Positions 1-5,876 of a stretch of DNA of 5,876 nt are shown here, piece by piece; position 1 is the stretch's first letter, and the number at the start of each line of letters is the position of its first letter. The DNA is from an uncultured Actinoplanes sp. (GTDB taxonomy: Bacteria > Actinomycetota > Actinomycetes > Mycobacteriales > Micromonosporaceae). Location of the stretch: contig CAKUMG010000420.1 of NCBI GenBank assembly GCA_934667465.1, positions 1 to 5,876 on the forward strand. Direction: 5' to 3'. The translations under genes were made by a program, and so were the position numbers. The notes below the pieces were generated by a model that had not been told where the DNA came from, searched no databases, and saw only the letters and a list, made by a program, of their open reading frames with translations.

Positions 1-438
1 CCCCTGACCGCCGCGCCCCTGCTGACCGGCACGCTCGTCCGCGCCCTGCCGCCGCGGCCCGCCGCGCTCGCCGGCCTGTCGCTGCTGCCCGGCGCGCTCA
101 CCGGAACCCTGCCGCTGCGCCCCCGCGGGCGCGTCCTTGCCCGGCCGCCACTTGCGCGGGGCCTTGTCCGGCAGTGCCTCGCCGGAAGCCGAAACCCGGG
201 TAGGCCGGAGTTCGACCGGACCCGAAGCCTTGGTGACCCGCCGCTCCCCCGAGCCCGAAGCCGAACCCCGAGTCGGCCGACGCTCCCCCGAGCCCGAACC
301 CGAGCCCGCCGAACCCTGACCGGCCCGCCGCACACCCGAGCCGGAGCCCGAACCCTGACCGGCCCGCCGCGCACCCGAACCCGAAGAACCCGAGTCCGAC
401 CCCGGACCCCGCCGCTGCTCGCCGCTGGTGTCGCTCAT
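1..438 (-). CDS. N-terminal part of a Gly/Ser/Arg-rich low-complexity protein, probably Era GTPase by position (3' end outside window)
   Basis: Reading leftwards from ATG at 438-436, the frame stays open for 146 codons to the window edge. The ATG overlaps the TGA of the upstream deaminase-like gene as ATGA, which suggests translational coupling and supports this start. The visible protein begins MSDTSGEQRRGPGSDSGSSG and is almost wholly Gly, Ser, Arg, Gln and Ala, with five Arg-Arg-led units (R9, R24, R37, R53, R66) and a repeated ERAGQQ (114-119 and 135-140). No GTPase G1 motif (GxxNxGKS) or other domain is reached. In Actinobacteria the gene after the deaminase-like one is normally era, a GTPase acting in 30S ribosome maturation. 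If this is era, it has an extension of at least 146 residues that ordinary Era (about 300 aa, G1 close to the N-terminus) lacks. Alternatively it is an unrelated disordered protein, or era starts further left. Coding on this strand is fairly well supported; the identity rests on synteny alone. Confidence 0.5.
   Translation of the reverse strand, partial: MSDTSGEQRRGPGSDSGSSGSGARRAGQGSGSGSGVRRAGQGSAGSGSGSGERRPTRGSASGSGERRVTKASGPVELRPTRVSASGEALPDKAPRKWRPGKDAPAGAQRQGSGERAGQQRQAGERGGPRRQGADERAGQQGRGGQG
242..378 (-). repeat. Degenerate 39-nt (13-codon) in-frame repeats inside the low-complexity N-terminus
   Basis: Near-identical 30-nt blocks at 310-339 and 349-378 differ at one position and are 39 nt apart. 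Identical 18-nt blocks at 242-259 and 281-298 are also 39 nt apart. In the minus-strand frame they encode RR-led Gly/Ser units such as RRAGQGSGSGSGV, followed by RRAGQGSAGSGSGSGE and RRPTRGSASGSGE. The spacing is a multiple of three, so copy-number change would keep the frame. Confidence 0.8.
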
Positions 439-806
439 GCGGTCACCGTGCCCAGCAGCGTGCCGTCCGGACCGGCCACATGGATCGGCGCGTCCGCCCC
501 GAGGTCCCGTACGGCGGCGTGACCCGCCCCGTCGAGCGTGTCCGCCTCCGTCGCCACGGCGGCCGCCTCCAGGCTCTTCGCACCGGCGGCCACCGCCGAC
601 GCCACGGCGAGCTGCAGCGCGGTGACCTGGAGGCTGGGCAGCGCGACAGTGGCGGCGGCGTAGGTGCGGCCGTCCTGGTCGCGTACCGATGCGCCCTCGA
701 TCGCACCCACGCGGGCGCGCGCCCCGCGGGCCAGGGTGACCAGCTTCGCGTCCTCCGCGCTGAGCTCGGCGTCGGTGACGGAAGCGGGAATGGTCTGATC
801 AGGCAT
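435..806 (-). CDS. Cytidine-deaminase-like protein lacking catalytic zinc ligands (Rv2365c-type position)
   Basis: 123 residues, starting MPDQTIPASVTDAELSAEDA. The pattern LVTLARGARARVGAIEGASV, then DGRTYAAATVALPSLQVTAL and a helix AVASAVAAGAKSLEAAAVAT follows the cytidine deaminase fold order, and annotation pipelines often name such neighbours of era cytidine deaminase. The zinc-binding and catalytic motifs of true deaminases are not there: the C/H-A-E position reads V62-T-A-L, and no PCxxC motif follows. The protein contains no cysteine at all. Deaminase activity is therefore unlikely, and the role is unknown. The start is fixed by an 8-nt overlap with the CBS-protein gene upstream (ATGCCTGA), and the stop overlaps the next start as ATGA, so it sits tightly inside the operon. 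It corresponds in position to M. tuberculosis Rv2365c, a conserved hypothetical between the CBS protein and era. Confidence 0.85.
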   Translation of the reverse strand: MPDQTIPASVTDAELSAEDAKLVTLARGARARVGAIEGASVRDQDGRTYAAATVALPSLQVTALQLAVASAVAAGAKSLEAAAVATEADTLDGAGHAAVRDLGADAPIHVAGPDGTLLGTVTA

Positions 807-2190
807 CGGCGTGCTGTCTTTCCTCGGTGTCGTTGTCGGTGCCGGCGGAGGCCGCCGGCGGGGTCTCGGCCCGGCGCACGAGCACCGAGTCGATCCGGTT
901 GCGGCGGCCGGTGGTGCCCTCCGCGATCAGGTGCAGGCCGCCCACGTCGACGGTGGCGCCGGGGATCGGCACCCGGCCGAGCGTCTGCGCGAGCAGGCCG
1001 CCGACCGTCTCCACCTCGTCGGCGGGCAGCTCCACCCCGAAGATCTCGCCCAGGTCCTCGATCGGCAGCCGGGCGGTCACCCGCACGGCGCCGTCGTCCA
1101 GCTGCTCGACGGGCGGGCGTTCCACATCGTATTCGTCGGTGATCTCGCCGACGATCTCCTCGAGGATGTCCTCGATGGTGACCAGGCCGGCCGTGCCGCC
1201 GTACTCGTCGACCACGATCACCACGTGGGTGCGGGCCGCCTGCATCTCCGACAGCAGGTCGTCGACGGGCTTGGACTCGGGCACGAACGTCGCGGGACGC
1301 ATCACCTCGGCCACCGGCATCGCCGACGCGGCCGGGTCGCCATTCTGCGTGCGGCGCACCACGTCCTTGAGATAGAGCACGCCGAGCACGTCGTCGACGC
1401 TGTCGCCGATCACCGGGATGCGCGAGAAGCCGGAGCGCAGGAAGAGGAACAGCCCCTGCTGGAGGGACTTCGGCGCCTCGATCCAGACCATCTCGGTCCG
1501 GGGCACCATCACCTCCCGGGCGATCGTGTCACCCAGCGCGAACACCGAGTGGATCATCTCGCGCTCGCCGTGCTCCACGACGCCGCGCTGCTCGGCCAGG
1601 TCGACCAGCTCGCGCAGCTCCACCTGGCTGCCGAACGGGCCCTCGGGGAAGCCCTTGCCCGGGGTCACGGCGTTGCCGATCAGGATCAGCAGCGACGCGA
1701 GCGGGTTGAGGACGCGCCCGATCCAGCGGACCAGCGGCGCGGTCGCGAGGCCCACGGCGTACGCGTGCTGGCGGCCGACCGTCCGCGGCGCGACGCCGAC
1801 CACGACGAAGCTGACCACGGTCATCGCGCCCGCGGTGACCAGCGCCGAGCGCCAGCCGACCCCCCAGCTGTCCACGGCGACGAGCGCGACCAGCGTGGTC
1901 GCGGTCAGCTCGCAGAGCAGCCGCAGGAGCAGCAGCAGGTTGAGGTGCCGGACGACGTCACCGGCGACGGCGGTCAGCGCGGCGGCACCGCGGCGGCCCT
2001 CCCGGGCCATCTCGGCCGCCCGGGCGGGTGACACGGTGCCGAGCGCGGCGTCGGTCATCGACGCCAGGCCGGCCAGGAAGACCAGCACCACGGCCACGCC
2101 GATCAGCTGCAGATCGGGCAGCCCCGCGGGGGTTGCGGCCGCGCTCGCCCCGTCGGCGAGCACGGCCCAGGTTCGCGGCAGGGTATCCAT
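799..2190 (-). CDS. CNNM/DUF21 membrane protein with CBS pair and CorC/HlyC C-terminal domain
   Basis: 463 residues. An N-terminal DUF21 (CNNM) membrane domain shows hydrophobic segments at about 27-47, 83-106, 117-135 and 143-173. A cytosolic tandem CBS (Bateman) module follows: CBS1 at about 224-282 (VMVPRTEM, FSRIPVIGDSVDDVLGVLYL) and CBS2 at about 293-350 (VMRPATFVPESKPVDDLL, then DEYGGTAGLVTIEDILEEIV). The transporter-associated CorC/HlyC domain occupies about 358-440, and a short polar tail ends the protein. The DEYGGTAGLVTIED block and the domain order are hallmarks of the family, whose members are implicated in Mg2+ (and sometimes Co2+) efflux or homeostasis. The old name hemolysin is misleading. 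The length is typical. The ATG at 2190 lies 5 nt beyond the ybeY stop, with a GGAG about 12 nt upstream inside ybeY. It occupies the place of M. tuberculosis Rv2366c. The exact transported ion cannot be told from sequence. Confidence 0.93.
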   Translation of the reverse strand: MDTLPRTWAVLADGASAAATPAGLPDLQLIGVAVVLVFLAGLASMTDAALGTVSPARAAEMAREGRRGAAALTAVAGDVVRHLNLLLLLRLLCELTATTLVALVAVDSWGVGWRSALVTAGAMTVVSFVVVGVAPRTVGRQHAYAVGLATAPLVRWIGRVLNPLASLLILIGNAVTPGKGFPEGPFGSQVELRELVDLAEQRGVVEHGEREMIHSVFALGDTIAREVMVPRTEMVWIEAPKSLQQGLFLFLRSGFSRIPVIGDSVDDVLGVLYLKDVVRRTQNGDPAASAMPVAEVMRPATFVPESKPVDDLLSEMQAARTHVVIVVDEYGGTAGLVTIEDILEEIVGEITDEYDVERPPVEQLDDGAVRVTARLPIEDLGEIFGVELPADEVETVGGLLAQTLGRVPIPGATVDVGGLHLIAEGTTGRRNRIDSVLVRRAETPPAASAGTDNDTEERQHADA

Positions 2191-2195
2191 CGCGG

Positions 2196-2666
2196 TCAGC
2201 CGCTCCGCCGGCCGGAGCGCCAGCTCTGCAGCAGCCGGGCCTGGAGACCGAACATCTCTTTCTCCTCCTCGGGCTCCGCGTGGTCGTAGCCGAGCAGGTG
2301 CAGCACGCCGTGCACGGTCAGCAGGTGCAGCTCGTCCGCGGCGGTGTGCCCGGCCGTGACGGCCTGCTTGGCGGCCACCTCCGGCGCGAGGACGATGTCA
2401 CCCAGCAGCGCGGGCTCACCGGCACCGGCCTCGCCGGGACCGTGGTCGACGCTGCCCTCGTCCATCGGGAAGGCGAGGACGTCCGTCGGGCCGTCGCTGC
2501 CCATCCACCGATGGTTGAGCTCGGTCATGTAGTCGATGTCGACGAGCAGGATCGACAGCTCGGCGAGCGGGTTGACCCCCATCTCCTCGAGCGCGTGCCG
2601 GGCCACCGCGAGAATCGCGTCGGTGTCGACCTCGACTCCCGACTCGTTGGCGATCTCGATGGACAT
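2196..2666 (-). CDS. ybeY: Endoribonuclease YbeY (rRNA maturation factor)
   Basis: 156 residues, starting [20 protein letters not shown]. YbeY is a metal-dependent single-strand endoribonuclease of the UPF0054 family, involved in 16S rRNA 3' end processing and 70S quality control. The diagnostic zinc motif is intact: [11 protein letters not shown] gives H119, H123 and H129. Also present are the conserved [10 protein letters not shown] (61-70), [11 protein letters not shown] (88-98) and [13 protein letters not shown] (50-62) blocks. The frame is open well upstream, to an ATG at 2969, but the chosen ATG at 2666 begins at the family's usual N-terminus and has an AGGGG about 11 nt upstream. The upstream extension looks non-coding and contains repeats. 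It is the first gene of the leftward operon ybeY - CBS protein - deaminase-like - probable era. It is separated from phoH by about 350 nt and a terminator-like hairpin, so it probably has its own promoter. Confidence 0.95.
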   Translation of the reverse strand: MSIEIANESGVEVDTDAILAVARHALEEMGVNPLAELSILLVDIDYMTELNHRWMGSDGPTDVLAFPMDEGSVDHGPGEAGAGEPALLGDIVLAPEVAAKQAVTAGHTAADELHLLTVHGVLHLLGYDHAEPEEEKEMFGLQARLLQSWRSGRRSG

Positions 2667-2757
2667 GTGGTGCGTTACCCCTGCTTCCGATCCGGCGCCG
2701 GTCTCCCGGCGGCTCCCGGGACGGTCGAGCGGCCGCCCCTGCGTGCAATTGTGGTGA

Positions 2758-2779
2758 ACTCGCCCGCCGGCGGGCGAGT
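2758..2779. repeat. Perfect 22-nt palindrome (ACTCGCCCGCC half-site)
   Basis: The 11-nt half ACTCGCCCGCC is followed at once by its exact reverse complement. It lies 92 nt upstream of the ybeY ATG. It could be an operator for a dimeric regulator, or a 9-bp hairpin with a 4-nt loop in a transcribed leader. No known regulator site is recognised. Confidence 0.6.
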
Positions 2780-2883
2780 GCTCCCGCCGGCTTCGTGCGC
2801 ATCGCGGCGAGCAAACCCCACCGCGAGACCAATCCTCCCGTACGCCCGGCGGCCCCCACGCCGCAGGTCGGGCAAAGCCCGCC

Positions 2884-2971
2884 AACCGGCCCCCACCGTC
2901 GCGCCACGGGCCCGCCCAGAGCCCGGCAACCGGCCTCCCACCGGCGCGCCGCGGGCCCGCGCAAAGCACAA
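2884..2971. repeat. Imperfect 44-nt tandem duplication
   Basis: Two adjacent units start AACCGGCC at 2884 and 2928. They share, with small shifts, the blocks CCCACCG, GCGCC and CGGGCCCGC. The similarity is clear by eye but degenerate, and part of it reflects extreme GC content. Confidence 0.45.
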
Positions 2972-3000
2972 CGACCCGGCCCCACGAGGGGGCCGGGTCG
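2972..3000 (-). terminator. Intrinsic-terminator-like hairpin downstream of phoH
   Basis: A perfect 12-bp stem (2972-2983 with 2989-3000) encloses a 5-nt loop. It begins 18 nt after the phoH stop on the minus strand. In the direction of phoH transcription it is followed by TTGTGCTTTGC, a broken but T-rich stretch in an otherwise very GC-rich region. It probably ends phoH transcription before the ybeY operon. The stem is certain; the function is inferred from its place and the weak T-tract. Confidence 0.75.
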
Positions 3001-3018
3001 GATGGCGTGCCGAGGCGG

Positions 3019-4977
<1,959 letters not shown>

Positions 4978-5058
4978 AGGGGCGGCCGTAGGGCCTCTGC
5001 CACCTGCTCTCTGTCTCGTCCCCGCCACTGCCGGGCGGAGCGCCTCAAGGACCGTGCC

Positions 5059-5064
5059 ATCGTA
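5059..5064 (-). promoter_or_regulatory. Candidate -10 box for phoH
   Basis: TACGAT on the minus strand fits the actinobacterial TANNNT -10 pattern and would give a leader of about 75 nt before the phoH ATG. No good TTGAC-type -35 lies 16-18 nt upstream, so this is only a candidate. Confidence 0.25.
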
Positions 5065-5133
5065 TCCGCTCCGGCCCGCCGCCGCCGAGGGCATTAACGA
5101 CCGTTTCGGCGTACGGCACCCCCCGCCGCCGCC

Positions 5134-5148
5134 GGAAGGAAGACTGTG
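5134..5148 (+). promoter_or_regulatory. Strong ribosome-binding site with GTG start in a frame that closes early
   Basis: GGAAGGA (5134-5140) stands 5 nt before GTG at 5146, the best start signal in this part of the window. That frame reads [12 protein letters not shown] and stops at TGA 5242-5244 after 32 residues, overlapping the start of the longer gene in another frame. It may be a leader peptide coupled to the downstream gene, or the original start of that gene cut off by a one-base frameshift. Confidence 0.4.
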
Positions 5149-5189
5149 ACCACGGCGATGTGCCGGAAGCGCCGATCCGGGGAACGACC

Positions 5190-5876
5190 ATGCTGGCCGA
5201 GGTTCTGCTCGACACCGCCATCGACGTGCACTACCGGTTCCTGACCCTGGGGCCGGCCGACGGGGACCCCGGCGACCTGGAGGAAGCCGCCCGGGGCCAG
5301 GTGAACGGCCTCTGCCAGGCGGCCGTCCCGGGTCGTCTGCGCATGGTCACCGGTTTGCACACCGGGAACGTGCACGTCCGCATCGAGCTGCACGATGGAG
5401 AACCCCCGCTCGGTGACGAGTGGGAGGATGCGGTCGAAACGATCTTCGCCACCACGGACGACGACCTGTGGCTCACCGCGTTCGACAGCGGGGAGGGGCC
5501 CGTCGACCTGCCGCCCGGGACCTATCGGGTGCGGTACTGCGCCCGGGGCTTCGAGGCGGCCCACGACCTGGACACTCTCCTGGACGGCGAGCCGGTGGAC
5601 CACTACCTGGTGCAGTTCTGGCCACTCGCGGGCGCCGACCGGATCCTGCGCACCAGCGGCCCGGCGGCCACGTACTGGCACACCGAGGGGCTTCGGCCTC
5701 TTCCGGACGCGGACGAACTGCGGGACCGGGTGCGTGCCGTCCGTACCCGCCGGGCGGAGCGGCAGGCCGAGCAGGAGGACGGGTACGACGCCGGCGACAT
5801 GTGGGGCGGTGACCCGCCGGACGATCCCCGGGTGCTCGACTCCGCCGACGGCACGGCGAGCCTGTGGCAGCTGGAC
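5190..5876 (+). CDS. Protein of unknown function (3' end outside window)
   Basis: 229 codons are visible and no stop is reached. The protein begins [21 protein letters not shown] recognise no enzyme motif, signal peptide or membrane segment. The middle looks beta-rich ([27 protein letters not shown], then [18 protein letters not shown] and [16 protein letters not shown]). The block [13 protein letters not shown] followed by a YLVQFWP strand resembles uncharacterised actinobacterial proteins known to me only as hypothetical. After about residue 170 it becomes charged and acidic ([20 protein letters not shown]), probably a linker. Coding is supported by the consistent G/C third positions and the long open frame. 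The ATG at 5190 has GGGGA about 6 nt upstream. An in-frame GTG at 5160 ([11 protein letters not shown]) is an alternative start. It is divergent from phoH, with no evident functional link. Confidence 0.7.
   Translation, partial: MLAEVLLDTAIDVHYRFLTLGPADGDPGDLEEAARGQVNGLCQAAVPGRLRMVTGLHTGNVHVRIELHDGEPPLGDEWEDAVETIFATTDDDLWLTAFDSGEGPVDLPPGTYRVRYCARGFEAAHDLDTLLDGEPVDHYLVQFWPLAGADRILRTSGPAATYWHTEGLRPLPDADELRDRVRAVRTRRAERQAEQEDGYDAGDMWGGDPPDDPRVLDSADGTASLWQLD

Larger units (their letters stand above)
2667..2971. other. Intergenic region upstream of ybeY
   Basis: About 300 nt without a convincing gene, between the terminator-like hairpin behind phoH and the ybeY start. It should contain the promoter of the ybeY operon, but I see no clear TTGACA/TANNNT pair on the minus strand. 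It holds a perfect 22-nt palindrome (2758-2779) and an imperfect 44-nt tandem duplication (2884-2971). Open frames crossing it lack ribosome-binding sites and read as low-complexity Arg/Gly/Pro. Confidence 0.6.
4978..5189. other. Divergent intergenic region between phoH and the unknown plus-strand gene
   Basis: About 210 nt separate two divergent starts and should hold both promoters. On the minus strand TACGAT (5059-5064) fits a TANNNT -10 box. On the plus strand no clear promoter pair is seen, although the AT-richer patch GCATTAACGA (5091-5100) is unusual for the region. A strong Shine-Dalgarno sequence lies at 5136-5140. Confidence 0.5.

Noticed and set aside
137..319. Plus-strand frame encoding a PEPEPEP-like proline/glutamate repeat
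   Set aside because: It has no ribosome-binding site and stops at 319. The repeats are explained by the minus-strand Gly/Ser/Arg frame, which is open throughout and coupled to the operon by ATGA.
811..2031. Plus-strand open frame of 406 codons opposite the CBS membrane protein
   Set aside because: Antisense shadow: the His/Asp/Arg-rich translation has no domain, and the minus strand gives a full DUF21-CBS-CorC protein.
2758..2785. CIRCE (HrcA) operator, because AGCACTC and GAGT occur around the palindrome
   Set aside because: The arms are incomplete and the spacing is about 13 nt instead of 9, and the gene is not a chaperone. The symmetry is centred on a different GC-rich palindrome.
2667..2969. 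Extended YbeY start at ATG 2969
   Set aside because: The added 101 residues are Arg/Gly-rich translation of the intergenic repeats. The ATG at 2666 gives the normal YbeY length and has an AGGGG upstream.
4978..5094. Extended PhoH start at ATG 5094
   Set aside because: The extra 39 residues are not PhoH-like, there is no Shine-Dalgarno sequence before 5094, and the start at 4977 matches the family N-terminus.
5094..5681. Minus-strand 195-codon frame opposite the unknown plus-strand gene
   Set aside because: Its composition (Val/Gly/Arg/Gln-rich, no motif) is typical of an antisense shadow. The plus frame has ribosome-binding sites and stays open to the window edge.

Overview
The window is very GC-rich, with G/C at most third codon positions, and carries a gene order typical of Actinobacteria: phoH, ybeY, a CNNM/CorC-type CBS membrane protein, a small cytidine-deaminase-like gene, then the position of era. 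This matches the Mycobacterium tuberculosis order Rv2368c (phoH1) to Rv2364c (era). The style suggests an actinomycete, perhaps Micromonosporaceae, but the genus is an inference I cannot test here.

Layout, left to right. Positions 1-438 (minus strand) hold the start of a gene that runs off the left edge. It encodes a Gly/Ser/Arg-rich low-complexity N-terminus of at least 146 residues, in the place where era is expected. Positions 435-806 (minus) are a cytidine-deaminase-like gene without zinc ligands. Positions 799-2190 (minus) encode a DUF21/CBS/CorC membrane protein. Positions 2196-2666 (minus) are ybeY. These four genes overlap or nearly touch (4-nt overlap, 8-nt overlap, 5-nt gap) and look like one operon transcribed leftwards. 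A gap of about 300 nt (2667-2971) precedes ybeY and holds a perfect palindrome, an imperfect 44-nt tandem duplication and, at its far end, a terminator-like hairpin for phoH. Positions 3019-4977 (minus) are phoH. A divergent intergenic region of about 210 nt (4978-5189) separates it from a plus-strand gene of unknown function that runs off the right edge (5190-5876).

The most notable locus is phoH. It contains a 358-residue in-frame intein (3382-4455) inserted between the Arg and Thr of the conserved MRGR/TLNDAF site, just before Walker B. The intein begins with Ala rather than Cys/Ser and carries the Trp (block B), Cys (block F) and Thr-His-Asn (block G) signature of class 3 inteins, plus two LAGLIDADG motifs with their acidic residues. 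Separately, the PhoH extein lacks about 59 residues that normally contain the Walker A P-loop (GPAGTGKT): the N-terminal domain ends LNILSR and continues directly into [11 protein letters not shown], in frame. As written, the spliced product would be a 294-residue PhoH without a nucleotide-binding loop. This is either a real in-frame deletion that should disable the ATPase or a sequence/assembly artefact.

Functionally, the conserved cluster belongs to RNA and ribosome housekeeping: YbeY in rRNA processing, Era in 30S assembly, PhoH as an RNA-linked P-loop ATPase.
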